Counted from the stretch's first letter, positions 47,043 through 60,762 are shown. The stretch: DNA of 64,000 nucleotides from Sycobia sp. Sy_11 (GCA_018907035.1 JACCIC010000018.1:853501-917500); one strand, 5' to 3'. A program made the numbers and translations. Notes: generated by a model from the sequence alone, not told the origin.

Positions 47043-49582
47043 TTCATATGTATCGCAAGACTTGCTTTTTCCTCGTACGTAACAATGCGCGTATGTAATT
47101 TCGATGATTTTTCCTTTTGCTATACATATTCCCGATATGTTTAAAATGCGAATGAGAAAGTATGCATTCTTCAGGCTTTGTTTTCAAGGCAAATATGAGG
47201 AATAAAAATTTTGGAATGCAGTAATGTGTGTAAAGTCCGATGATGAAAAGCATCAAAACATCGACGGTATAAATAAATACATATACCCGGCAAAAATATT
47301 TCATTTCTTTTATTTATAATCAATTTAATCCATTTCGTTCCAAAATGACAGTTTAGATTATTAATTTTTAGCAGCGTAAAGCTTATTGTGATCTACTTTC
47401 ATCTGCCTTATGAAAACGTGTTGTCAGCTATTTTCGAGCTTGCTCTGTAAGATTTATTTATGTAAAGTAGAAAAAGGAAAAAAATTTTTTTTCAACCTTG
47501 ATTTTGTTTTTAGATTCAAAAGAGAGTAATTTTTAAAGATATGTTTTCGGATTTGCAATTTTAATTTCCATAAAACTAATGAAAAGAGATCTGTCTAAAT
47601 CCAATGTTTTTGTTTTTTTAATTATATGATTACTGTTTGATTTTGATTTGGTGGTTTTCTCTCCAAACCACAAGAAATAGAATCAATCCGCAGTTATTTC
47701 GGATTGCTGATCGTGAGGCAAACTTGAAATTCAACAATCGCCATGTTGGTTTCACTATTTTAAATTATCTGTAATTATAATTAATATGTCCTGCGACAAA
47801 TAAATAAATTATAATTCATACGTCTCGAGATCATCGCCCTTCTCTTCTTTTTCTATGCAAAAAGCACAGGGATCTTAACGTGCCGTCTGTCTTGGTGATA
47901 TTATTGCGCAACAAATGCCATCCAGAAGCCCTCGTCGGACGAACAGACGAAGGAAGAGAATATGCGCGGTAAAAAGAGACAAGTGGCACATTATATTAGA
48001 AGAGCTTGAACGACATATAATCCACCCCGCATGCGAAGCTTTGACATCATTGGCGCAGAAGTCGCGGCTGTCGAGGGAGACGATAGTAGATATAGAATGT
48101 ATTCTTTAGTCGGAACCGAGAATGTAACGGGTCGTTGTACGACGACCCGTACGCGCCACCAGGTGTCGATTAAATCTTAACGATGGAATAGAAGAACTAA
48201 GTCTCCGGGGAATTCGCAAGAAGCATCGATTACATCCCCCGGTGTTTTATCGAAGCTTATTTTTTTTATTGATACGGTCGTCTAATAAATCAAATATGGT
48301 ACGGTATGTCGGCGCATTATATACAGGTCTTGCAATAGGTGGCTCTTAGATGGGTGATGAATTTGATCCCGACCGACCGAGGTAATTCTAATTATATCGA
48401 AAAAGAGTCCTGTAATTTTTTAAGATCTGTCACCAGAACTTTTTTCAAGTTCTTTTTTCAAATCTTAAGTTTCAAGATACTGGCACTTTCCTTTAATTAG
48501 TCGAAATGAAACTGTTTCGTAAGAGAAATTTTTCTGTGAATCGCTAATTTTCGCAACAGATTCTATCGATGAAAAGAAAGTTTTATCGATCCCAGTCGTC
48601 CCAAGCTTATTCAAGTAGACTTATTGTCCGCACGGTTTATAGTGGACAAAAGTCTGACTCTGCTAACGTCCGTAAGTTCAGCCAAACGTCAATAAATATA
48701 AACATATTCATATAAATATATTCAATTGAACATTTTATCTAAATTTCGTTTATTTTTTTAAAATCCAGTAACATAAGTACGGTTTTTCGTTGGAAAAAAA
48801 ATTAATCAGGGAATCCAGTATGTTCATATTTCATTATTAATTGTAAAAAGTACCATGCATTTTAAGTGTTCAGACCTAAAACTTAAAAGGACTCATGTTA
48901 TTGGTTATCACTAGTTTCTCTTATTCTGAACTAAATCTATTATTACCCATATTTAAAGTCTCGCTTTATCAAATCACATAAATTAAATAACCAAATGACA
49001 TAGCTTTAAATATACATATATTGATCTTTACCGTCCTATTTTATCGAATTTCAGTTTTAAAATTATTTATTCTTTTTTTTTTTAACTGGCACAAATTGAT
49101 AGAGCGATATCCAAAATATTGGAGTGTTATTTTATAGCATTGGAAGTGGGAGGAGGTATAGACAATCATACGCTGTTGTAAAGTGATTATGAAAACAGTC
49201 GTTTTGAAACGAAATGGATTACCGATTGTCAAAACATATATAAAAAATTATATACAATATGCAACGGTATTTCACGTTTCTTGAGAATTCACCGACGCAG
49301 TCAAAGTTGAAACGACATTGGAAGAAGAAGCCGCGCACGCGTGCGTGGGCAATAAAAAATATGTATTTACGCACGCGCGGGAGTCTGTCAAAGCTTCCCC
49401 TAGGCCAGATTCTCCATTCTCTCTCTGTTTCTCTTCCTCCCTTCCTCCTGTAGCGCTGTTCGTCATTGCCAACTCTCTACAAGTACTGAATCGAACATTA
49501 ATTACATCCGCTACAACAGGCCTCATTATAACATCCGTAAGATTGTACGTGATTGTCATTCGTATACGAGCTTGTTTGCCGT

Positions 49583-49585
<3 letters not shown>

Positions 49586-49638
<53 letters not shown>
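49586..49638. repeat. (TA)n microsatellite
   Basis: About 26 TA units. Confidence 0.97.
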
Positions 49639-49642
<4 letters not shown>

Positions 49643-50383
49643 CCAGAAATTCGAAGAATCACGATCGAAGGCGCTGCGAACATCGATAGATTGTCTATCG
49701 ATTCTGAATCATGAATAAAATCTTTGTATAAGCATTAGTAAATAAAACTGCGATATAAAGCATCCACAGAATTTTTATAAAAGTTAGACACCCCTTGCAT
49801 TGGTAAAAATTGTTGGACTATATATGATAACAGCCTGATGATGAGAAAAGTCGGTATTTTTCAATACATTCGCCGCATTTGGTTACATCTAGAAGCAACC
49901 ACCGGTGTTCTAATTACGATGAATTAACTTGGATTTTTGTATCTATACAGCAATACAGACATCATTGTTGGAGAACGGAGTGACGGGATAAAAAAATTCG
50001 AAGTGAAGGTGGCGCGTACCATTCGACGGAAATTCGTCACATTATCATCCTCAACGGGCGTATCCGAAATACATATGCATATTGAAACACAATCAAATTT
50101 CCCCGACAGAAACCTCCTTCCCTCGACTCTTCCGGGTCTTCTAGGAGAGCTTCATCAACAAACATATATATTTTGACGAATGCAAATCTTCTTCCGGCCC
50201 AAGGCATTATATATGGAAAGTGGAACGAAAAAAATCGCGGGTATCATGTACATATGAGCGTATATGAGAGATGGAGGAACGAGAGAACGTTCGCTCGCGC
50301 TCCCGCTGAGGAAAAAGAAGACAGAAGCTTACGTAATGACATATATGTACTTCTGGTTCTCTTGATGCAAGAATAGAAAACTA

Positions 50384-50386
<3 letters not shown>

Positions 50387-50434
<48 letters not shown>
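50387..50434. repeat. (TA)n microsatellite
   Basis: About 23 TA units. Confidence 0.97.
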
Positions 50435-50436
<2 letters not shown>

Positions 50437-50932
50437 AACTTAGGTAGATCTCTATGCATATACACTTGATGTGCGCGCGCCTGAAGGTGCTCGCGCACAC
50501 ACATATATATATAGAGGACACCCACTCCTGCCCCTACCCCTACACCCCATTGACAAGGCTTCGCGGCTCTTGACGAACATAATCGCAATAATGTGTTTGT
50601 GTGCGCGTACACATCACGTACATATATATAGTTATCCGTATCCGAGGAGTGCTTTGCGGCTTTATTGGTGTGCGTATGTGTGCGTATGTGCGCATGTCAG
50701 CACGCGAGCAGCGTGTATGTGTGTACGTTCTTCTTCTTCTTCAAGCAAAATCGTATTACGTGCATCGCGGATTCCTCCCCCTCCCCCTTTTCTTTCTCCT
50801 CCTCGGCTCATTCCCCCTGCCGTCCTAGAGAAGAGCTTGGCACGGTCGTTAGACGTTCGCGCGCCGCCTCCCTATTAAATGCATTCCATATACGCGAGTA
50901 TTCATTCCGCTGCAGCGCGGTGAGAGTCTCTG

Positions 50933-50935
<3 letters not shown>

Positions 50936-50978
<43 letters not shown>
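50936..50978. repeat. (CT)n microsatellite
   Basis: About 21 CT units beside a GC-rich island; GA/CT tracts are GAGA-factor type sites in insects (family knowledge). Confidence 0.97.
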
Positions 50979-50980
<2 letters not shown>

Positions 50981-51062
50981 GTGCACCATACCGCTATGTG
51001 CGCGCAGAAATGCTAATGGGAAGGTGCACGCGCCAGCGCGGACGGTAGCACCGCATGAACGC

Positions 51063-51110
51063 TACACACACACACGGGCGCGCGCGCGCGCACACACACA
51101 CACACACACC
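51063..51110. repeat. (CA)n-(CG)n-(CA)n tract
   Basis: Alternating purine-pyrimidine run with potential for Z-DNA. Confidence 0.92.
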
Positions 51111-51866
51111 ATTTGTGTGTGAAGAGCCTGTGCCGCGCGCGGCAATAACCTATATAAGCGGTAGCACCGTACAGCACCCGCGACACGCTCAAATAGTCGC
51201 TCCATAGCGTGGATGGGCCTAGAGAGACAGAGGAAGAGAGATGTAGAAGGTGTGTGTTTACATGTGTATACATAAATATATGCAGGCGCGTGTACTGTAT
51301 ATATGTATGTTGGCATATATTAGTAATACCTCTGGACTTTTCAGAAGAGAAGGAAGAAAGTCTATTGCAGCGGGGGCTCTGGATTTTCAGGTGCCCGGTA
51401 GAGCCTGACGCGCTTCTCTGAAATGCAAAGGAGGATGCGGACGCGTTCAAGGGACTAGTTTTTTTTTTCGTCCGGCTCTACATTGCACAGAAAGGATGAA
51501 TCGCCGAAGCTCGCGTCGGACGCAATAGAAAGTTCGGACGCAATAGAAATATCTTTCGTTTTTGCTGCTTAATGTAAATGAAAATTCAGTTCGACTGAAT
51601 ACAAATGGGCGATTAAAAATCCACATCGAATGAAAAAATCTTATAAATAACTATAAAGTACAGTCGATATAAATACGAAGATTTATTTATAATAAAGTTT
51701 GTAAATATAACAAATATATTATAATGCTTCCATAATAATTATTATCAAATTGAAACGTAATGAAATGTTATGAATAAGAAAAATTAACGAAAGATCAATG
51801 TAATAAAAAACCTATAAAAATTGAGAGGAAGAGGGGGGGGGCTTTTCATGGCAATAAAATATCGGG

Positions 51867-52029
51867 TATATAAAGCCCCGAATTTTTCCAAAAGAGTCAG
51901 AGTCAGTGCCCGTGCCTGTGCCAGTCGGTGACAGTGCCAGTGCCTGTCTCTGTAGTACAAGTAGTACCAGTAGTAATCCAGCCAAGAAGTCTCATCTCTC
52001 AGGTTCTCAACAAAAAAAAAAAAAAACAA
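51867..52029 (+). promoter_or_regulatory. Candidate TATA promoter plus first noncoding exon
   Basis: TATATAAAG at 51867-51875, flanked by G/C, is followed by a TCAGA initiator with its A at 51899, a 32-nt spacing. The downstream stretch is GC-richer, contains no ATG and ends at CAA before GTAAGT at 52030, a full consensus donor. This looks like the first exon of a + strand transcript, with the remainder unidentified. Confidence 0.4.
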
Positions 52030-53220
52030 GTAAGTCCAAGTAAAATAATAATTTCTAAATCAATTCTTATTATTTATATTCTCCTTGGAGAGAAGTGTGG
52101 TCCCTCGAAAGTAGGGACCTGATTCTCCTCCACTACCCTTTTTTCTTCCTTATATCACCGTAAAGTCGTATAAAAAAATATTCAATATAAACTATTTCAT
52201 GAGATTTGCGTATTGGGGGTGCGCATTTGAGTGACTCATGCCGTCTATACAATTTCAGACATGCTTATGCACATTTACCACGCACTTTTCAAGAATAATT
52301 AAAAAGGCAATTCATCCCAGGCTAGTACTAGCAACCGCAGGCCTGAATTTCGCAACAGGTATATATGTATATGTACACATATATAAATGAATGTGTGTGT
52401 GTGTGTGTGTGTTTGCGCGCGGATGTATATATACGTATCACATGCTCGACGTGGCATAATCCTCCTAAATTAATTCAACTTTTAAATTAAACACTTATGT
52501 CTTCGAAACAGAATTTCTTTACTTTAAAAAAAATATTGGATTTTGAAAATACTTTTTTAATTTAAATAAATTATTTATTTTTAAGAGGATTCAAATAAAT
52601 ATTTATTTCAATTGACACGAATTTCTTGACAAAGTATTCTTATCAACAAATAAGTCCTGAAGAATTCCGAAGAAATTCTTATTATAACTGTCTCCATTTT
52701 ATGCTATCTCTAAACCAATAATAAATTGGTAATAAATTGAACAGTTACTCTTTATGGTTTAATACAGTAATCAAAGTAATGGACAGTTATCGATTCTTGG
52801 CAAGCAATATGCGCTAAAATGTGGCATGGATCAAAGAGTTTTCTGAAAAATAAATAAATAAATAAATAGATAAGAACAAAACGATAAAAACATCGACAGC
52901 TAGATTTCAAAAATAATAACTGCAAACTGGACACGGATTTTGAAGTGTTCAAGCATAGGGTTTAAGAAAATCCTTGTCTACATATACATAAATGAATCCC
53001 AATCCTCTAGGAACATCCGAGTCCAGTGAATTTCCGACGGAATTTGGATCTCCTCTTTTCCGCATGATCCGCTCACTATGCTACAAATTATTCCAGGCGG
53101 AGAGTCTGATCCCGCGCAAAACGACGAGCTGAATCTACTTAAATCCAGAACATCCGGATATTTTGAAATACAAGCGATGTATATATATGTAGTCAGCGGT
53201 TATTCCTTCTCACTTATACG

Positions 53221-53224
<4 letters not shown>

Positions 53225-53279
<55 letters not shown>
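53225..53279. repeat. (TA)n microsatellite
   Basis: About 27 TA units directly left of the long hairpin at 53313. Confidence 0.97.
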
Positions 53280-53282
<3 letters not shown>

Positions 53283-53312
53283 TATATATTTATTAAAATT
53301 TATTCAAAATTT

Positions 53313-53540
53313 TTGAATTAAAAAATTGGAAATAGTACTTGAGTAAGAGTTTTTTTACTTAGTCAATCTTGGAATGCTAATTAATTTGTCACGTTTTACC
53401 AAAAATGCCGTTAACTTGAATAATAAATAAAATGAAAATAAACAGTACAATTGGTAATACGTGATAAATTAATTAGCATTTCAAGATAGAATAAGTAAAA
53501 AAACTCTTACTCAAGTACTTGTTCCAATTTTTTAATTTAA
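53313..53540. mobile_element. Long-hairpin (foldback MITE-like) element
   Basis: Arms 53313-53401 and 53452-53540 are inverted copies about 88 nt long with about 85-90% identity (shared blocks AGTACTTGAGTAAGAG and GCTAATTAATTT), separated by about 50 nt. No coding capacity. It could be a miniature transposon, or a source of double-stranded RNA if transcribed. Target duplications could not be identified in the AT-rich flanks. Confidence 0.65.
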
Positions 53541-53801
53541 TAATTTTTTTAATTGCTTTCTCAAATTGGTTCTAATTTTCAAGTTATCGGCGCAACATCC
53601 CCTTACCTTTACTTTAAATCAGCGACAATGAAGTAGGCCTATTTAAATTATTATTAAATATTTGTTCATCTGAATTTTTTATAAACTTTTCACCTACTCA
53701 TTACAGAATGAAACCCGCGAATTCAAGAGCAGGAGAGAAAAAATGTGATTGTTTAATTCTTTGACCCCAATGTCCTTTATTCGGAACAACCTTCACCGAA
53801 C

Positions 53802-53805
<4 letters not shown>

Positions 53806-53868
<63 letters not shown>
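53806..53868. repeat. (TA)n microsatellite
   Basis: About 30 TA units. Confidence 0.97.
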
Positions 53869-53872
<4 letters not shown>

Positions 53873-54379
53873 ACAGTATAGATATAGATATGTTAGAAAC
53901 GGTTAATCAAAGTTCTTAGCGTCTATTATTTTACTATATACATTATACTCGTACATGACGCAGACAACTCCATTGTTTAGAGATCGGTTTGGAGCTCAAT
54001 TAGCATTTATATACTTTTTTTAAATCCCACACCTACTTTTTTCGACATGAGAAATTAATCATCAAGAGTGATTTATGATTATGTATATTATATATATGTG
54101 CATATTCTAATTAGTTTGTAGAAAAAAAAAACAATTTTCAAGAGTTCATTAAACTGTTACACTAATTCTTTTGGTAATCCAATTTTCAATTCGACTCCTT
54201 ATATTATCATAATGAGATGCTAGATATTTTGTTTTTAAACGCTATTTTCTTTAATAAAAATGTATTTCAATAGTTCTGTTATTCGCATGAATTTCAATTC
54301 CGAAACGAATATCTGCAGCCTATATTTGATAAATCTGTAAGCAGTAAGCAGTATATATGTATACATGTATGTATGTATG

Positions 54380-54380
<1 letters not shown>

Positions 54381-54432
<52 letters not shown>
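54381..54432. repeat. (TA)n microsatellite after a TATG repeat
   Basis: About 26 TA units preceded by four to five TATG units. Confidence 0.96.
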
Positions 54433-54435
<3 letters not shown>

Positions 54436-55496
54436 ATAAGAAATGAAAGAAAGGCATTCAATAACTCGGCGAACGGAGAGAGAGATATATCATCATCGCC
54501 AGTGCGTTTACTCGGACAGGAAGATAAATACGAGGATAAATATATAGGTCTAAAAGTTACGCCGTCGATTACATGAATAAAATTTATTGGTCACTTTTTA
54601 TGGGATATAGCGAGGGACATATATTTTCTGTTCATATATATATATATACATATATACATCATAATGATGTTAGAAATGTCTATTAACGTATAAAATAATA
54701 TTAATTATTATTTCTGAATAACAATTATTTAAATAGTAAAAGTTTAATTTGTATTACGATTCGGTATCATAATTCAATAACACGTAATGACCGTACTATG
54801 AATTAAATATTCTTAATTTGCCGTATGTAATATTGCAAATTAAATATATACGTTGTAAAAGAAATTCAACAAAAAAAAATAGTCTCTTAATCTTTATAGA
54901 ATGTAATTATAATTGGGTGATTTTTAAAAGATGTACCGATAATGCATTGGAAACATTTTTTAATCGCATTTTCGTGCGATGCGTTGGAGAATAATCAGTT
55001 TTTCGTCGCGAGCCCCCCCCCCCCCAGCCACAACTATAACGGCATGATTTTTGTTCGTTTCAAAGTATTTTCTTCTCTCTTACTTTTAATGTCCGATTGT
55101 GACTTTATCTGATGGTGGGATTATACACAAACACACACGCGCGCGCACAAGGGAGATTACAAATATACGAATTAAAAATTAATTATTAAATTTTTGAACG
55201 ATAAGTAAATATTTTCTGCGCTTTAAGCGCGTGATTCTCTCTGACTGAAATTCATCTCGACCTTCTTATACTTGCTAAATAAATCTGCCGGGCATTAAGA
55301 GCTTGCCTTTCCATTACACAGAGGAAAATTGAAATCTCCAGAAGTTCAGAATCTATTTCATTTTACGTATATTCGATTATAAGATTACTAACCCGGCTTC
55401 GACTCTTGACTACGAATGCTCTGTCATACTCCGAGCGCAAATATATTGAGTTTGGTAGATCGCGATATGAGTAGATTCTCAGTCTTCTTACTTTCG

Positions 55497-55498
<2 letters not shown>

Positions 55499-55530
<32 letters not shown>
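55499..55530. repeat. (TG)n microsatellite
   Basis: About 16 TG units. Confidence 0.97.
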
Positions 55531-55533
<3 letters not shown>

Positions 55534-58500
55534 TACAAAACCACAAAAGACAGACTTTCTAATAATTTGCAAAAGATCGTATATTTATTACACTGTCATT
55601 TTGTATAAATTCTTTAGGCATGGGAGCTTATGAACATAATATATAATGCGTATGTAATGTTGTGTTAAAGAATACAAGGATAATATTTTTGCAAATACTT
55701 CCGCGGACGTTGGCGCTGAGCAGTTTTAAGAGATTGCACAATCGTGAGCAACAGATATATAACTTAAAAGAATGCTGACAGCCAATAACTGCACAGACAC
55801 GCGCACACATATACGTATCAGGTCGAAACGTGTAATCTACTATTATTAGCGCAAACACTTCAAGTGCCGGTTAACGTAATTTACAGGGCATTTTTACACA
55901 CAATTATCATTAACAACAACGCACCCGTATATCAGATTATTTTTCAGAAACCTTTTTCATGGATATATATATATATATATAGTAATGCTATACATATACA
56001 ATCTGAACGAACACTGCAATTGGCCATTTTTCACCGATGATGCAATATTTTATCGAATTCGCGTGCACAATATTTTCAAAATATTTAATACAAACAATAA
56101 GATTTGCAGAATATATGTTTTCATACTTTTACCTATATAAGAATTTTTTGTTGATAATTCATTATATATATACATCCATACACACGCTAGTGAATGGATG
56201 AATTTAAAAATAAACTAAATTTTACGTTATCAACTCATTAATGAAACTGATATATTATCATAAGATTAAGAAGTTACGATTGAATTTAATGTTTTACACG
56301 TATAACCATGTGGACTTTTATAAAAACGAGGAAAATTAAGAATATTATTTAGATATTTGATTACTGCATTTTTGCTTTTCGCAAAAATTATTTCTATTCC
56401 ATATAAGAGTGTACATGTTATTTATAAAATACAAATCTTATCATTTTGATAAAAATGCAGTTCTGTTGATCGGAATGTAATTGACACGATGATTAACCGA
56501 CGGCCATTTTCACCGCAGAAGCCAGCGGAGCCGCTTTGTAGAGCTAATATTTGTGTCATAGATTAATGTTCTATAATCTAGAGGTATATATACTGCAGAT
56601 AATATTTTTAATTTTTCAAAAATCTTTCTATCACATTATCGAAGGATATAGGCTTTTACAAATTTTAGATAATAAATTTCGGCATCTTGTTTTTCGACAG
56701 CGTAATTTACTATTCACATACGTAACGTATTATCGTAAAACGTATTCATAGCGCACTGCCTGTGAAAAAACGTTTTTCGATGCATTTAAATGCGTTATTT
56801 AATGCATTATACAGAGTGTGCAAAGATTCAAATCCGAAAGATTATCTCATCGTATAAATTGACAGGCAAAAAAAAATTTATTAAAATTCACTGTTTATAC
56901 ATTCTCGGGCTTGCTCTTCCTCGTTCTGACAAGAAATTTTACAAGACAAGACATTTACTCCTATATTAGAATTTAAATATATTATTACTTTCTTTTCCTA
57001 AGCTCTTCAGAATTTCAGTTTTGTTGTCCAACGACAGGTCGCGCGTAAGATTCGTATTTACAATAAATTCGAAAAAATCTTCAAATGGAAAATAATATCG
57101 ATTAAAAACAGTTAACTTAGGTTAAAGATGATTGTTCAGTTTTTACGTATAAACTCTAACAAATTGAAAAGTTCGAATTAGTTTTTTTTTTATTTCGTGT
57201 TAGGATTCAAAAATAAAATTTTTTTGACGATTCAATATGGTAATAAAAAGACAGGTATAGAGATTTTATCTAAAAAAAAAAAAACACTTTAAACGTTTTG
57301 GTTTCTATAGCTTCTACAATAAAATTTGTTATATTAAAAATTGTAGACTACTGCAGATCTATAAAAAAAAAAAACAAGGAAAATATTCAATTTTTCTTTT
57401 CTCTCGTTTCGCTGCTGATTATATCGCCGCAAGCGCCGCTAACAGTAAAAAAATGCAAAGCGATAAATTTTCTTAATTTTTTGTCTCCTCAATCCCATAC
57501 ACGCGTTTCGCTGTCGACGAATTTTGTTTTTCCGCTCGCGAGTTTTCTGTATCGCGAGCAAGAATTTGAGGAAGCAATAACAGTATATGTATTCATCGGT
57601 GAACCAATTTCATATATCCTTGAGACCTGTCCTTTTTTTTTCCTTCTCTGCGAGTGAAATACAGTTTTTCCCAGTATATTCCAAGAGATTCCATTGTATT
57701 TGTAATTAATGTCATTAAAAATTTAGTCCCGTTTAGCCTAACGTTAATTTTTTTTTTTTGTAAATACGAAAACCTATATATATTTTAAGCGCGTACGCTG
57801 AAAGAAAATTATTTAATTTATACACATTTCTTTGTATTCCTATGTTTATATGTTTTCGACTTTCTGGAATATATATATCCGAATTAGATTTTTTTATGTT
57901 GTTTGGCACATTGGGCGAATTTAACTTTTTCCGTGAATAAGACAGTAGGAATAGAAGGAAATTTATATCTCATCTATTCTTAGTTATATATATATATATA
58001 GATTACTGCTGTAATATGAAAATAGAATAGATAGAACTGAAAACTAATTTCTATTAATTGAAATTGAATGTCTTTGTTAGAAAATACTTAATTAGATAAT
58101 TATAGAAAATGTGGTACAGCAAAAATTTTATATATATTTAGAAATGCTTCGTTTGCAATGTATAAGCTGTAGTAAAATGTACCTAATTTGCAAAACAATG
58201 AGAATTTTAAAACATTCGTAATGAAATAGAGGTCTGTTTATCTCTAATATAATTTTCATAATTTTCACATTGCAACTAAAAAAAAAACAGAAAAAATAAG
58301 GGAATCGAAAGCAGACGAGAAAAAAAAGCAAAGATAATTAGAGTGTCTGCGTGTTTGGAATCCCGCGATATCTCGGTATTATAGACTTGATATTGATATA
58401 CTGAAAATACGTATAACTGAATATTTAAGCAAGACCCACATTTGTTATCAGCGTTCTTTATCGTGAATTCTGCCGGAATATTTTCCCGTGAGTATATATA

Positions 58501-59207
58501 AAAATGTTTATGTATTGATTGATATCCTAAAAATATTTTTTGTTTTCTTGTAAAGGTTCGTAAAAAGGTTTTGTAAAGGTCTTGTAATAATGCTCATTGT
58601 AGATTTCATATAGTGCATATACGCTTATATAATATCTATCATTATCGAAACTAATTGTTTATCCTTTTTCATTTAATAAATTGAAAGAACTATCGAATGA
58701 CTGGAAATGATACGCTTATATCCTAGGCTCGCATTTGCAAATGATAAAAATCGCTAGCATGTAGACGACGTCATATCTAAGTTATAAATAGCAACATTCA
58801 CGTACTATATGCAATTTGTTGCACAACAATTAAAACGTCTCTATTAATATTTATATTTTTTCTTTCTCTCATGTTTTAATTCCAGTTTCTTATTGTTGGA
58901 TTTTATCACTTTCTTTATTTGCTATGGTATATAAAATTTATATCTATCGCGCGCGTGCATACACATACGCGCGCGCACGCGCGTGTATGTTATACAATCA
59001 AAGATTCTAAAAATTTCTGCCTATTCGAAATTTCACGTATTTCAAGAAATGTTATCACCTTCGGTAATCTTAACTTTAATTTATGAAAATGATTTAAGCC
59101 TGACAGAAAAATTAGAAAAACGAGCATATCTTTGCAATATAAAAAGTTGTTTTCAAGCTCCTTCGCTACTTCCATTTTTCAATTATATATTGTATGTATG
59201 TGTGTGC

Positions 59208-59212
<5 letters not shown>

Positions 59213-59261
<49 letters not shown>
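59213..59261. repeat. (TA)n microsatellite
   Basis: About 24 TA units. Confidence 0.97.
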
Positions 59262-59268
<7 letters not shown>

Positions 59269-59515
59269 TATATAGTTCTATATATACGTATATAGAAACA
59301 CGGCCGGAAGTTATCCAGCGGAATAGTTTTATTTTGACATCGCGCATTGCATTAACACTCTGTTAATAATCGTAAACCTCGAGGCGAACACAAAAAAATA
59401 ATTCAAAACAAGAAACAACTTAACAATGCCGCCAAGCTAACGGGTTATCCCCCTCCGCGGCGCGCGCGAAACTATGCCATGGTACTTAGGATGAATTATC
59501 TCTTCAGTAAAAGGT

Positions 59516-59567
59516 GTGTGCGCGTGTGTGTGTGTGTGTGTGCGCGCGCGCGTGCGTGTGTGTGTAG
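59516..59567. repeat. (TG)n(CG)n(TG)n tract
   Basis: About 50 nt of alternating purine-pyrimidine sequence, with potential for Z-DNA. Confidence 0.93.
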
Positions 59568-60089
59568 TAAGTTTGCAAGTATTAATTATAAAATCTTTTT
59601 CGACAATGAAAAGGATAGAAAATAAGAGAACTGTATATATACACATCTTCAAGAATTTTAATGAAAAATAAGTTATATCGTGTTTTTTTTAGCTGGTTGA
59701 TGAGAAAAAATTTGAGAGTATATTATTTGTAATGAAAAAACTCGTTTTTTCGCGAAAATAAGAATTTACGTATAATGTTTCACGGAAGAATTTCGATACC
59801 AATCCCATATTATGATCGGAGCGTGTAAAATTGTCAGACCCTGCGACCATGACACACACAGGCACGCGCGCAGACACACACACACAAATTGGACTTTATA
59901 ATTGTATACTCATCGACATCGTGCGAGGCGTAAACTTTCCTCCTCTGTGTCGTGATTTGAAAAATCTCTCCGCCGCGCCGGCCAGCCCCCGTCGTCGCTT
60001 CTGTCGTTAATATTATCGTACGCGCACGGAAACGGATTCCGCTCGGAACTTGGATGCAAGGGCGCAATATTAACCAAGCACCGCTGTGC

Positions 60090-60092
60090 TAT

Positions 60093-60147
<55 letters not shown>
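60090..60147. repeat. (TA)n microsatellite
   Basis: About 28 TA units with one phase break. Confidence 0.96.
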
Positions 60148-60149
<2 letters not shown>

Positions 60150-60431
60150 TACATATAACTATAAGGAAGAAGAAATCGCCGATGCTTACCGCCCATCATG
60201 CAAAACTCGCGATACCAATTCCGATTGGCTTCCATGTGTGCATGTGTGGCACGCCTATGACGGACCCTCTGCCTCAATCTCGGATGGCCTGTCCCTCGCG
60301 GACTTATCCGCCCTGGTCGCCCGATAGCTGCCGCCGCGCCAGCACCGCAGGACGCATCGGGAGATCGGCACAGCCCGCGATTCGCGAACAATGGGGGAGG
60401 TGGGGGTGGGGAACAACGCGACGCAAATTTT

Positions 60432-60433
<2 letters not shown>

Positions 60434-60480
<47 letters not shown>
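60434..60480. repeat. (TA)n microsatellite
   Basis: About 23 TA units. Confidence 0.97.
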
Positions 60481-60484
<4 letters not shown>

Positions 60485-60760
60485 GTATATCTATATATCT
60501 ATATGATATATACACGGTAAGATGCCGCGAACAAAGCGCGCTCTTCCCGCTTCTTTGGCCAAAGCCTAACTAAACCGACTTCTTATCGGCGATGATATAA
60601 GGAAGGTGTGCCGATGTATAATATATGTACGTGCATGTGTGTGTATATATCTCGCGCGGCTATTCCGCCCGGCGCGCACACATGTGCGTCGGTGTCGTCG
60701 TCGTCGTCATCGTCTTCGTCGGCGCAGCGCCGCATGTTCATACTATAAGGCTATATCGTA

Positions 60761-60762
60761 AG

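Noticed and set aside
57298..57657. 119-residue plus-strand frame
   Set aside because: AT-rich hydrophobic composition, no motif and no splice context.
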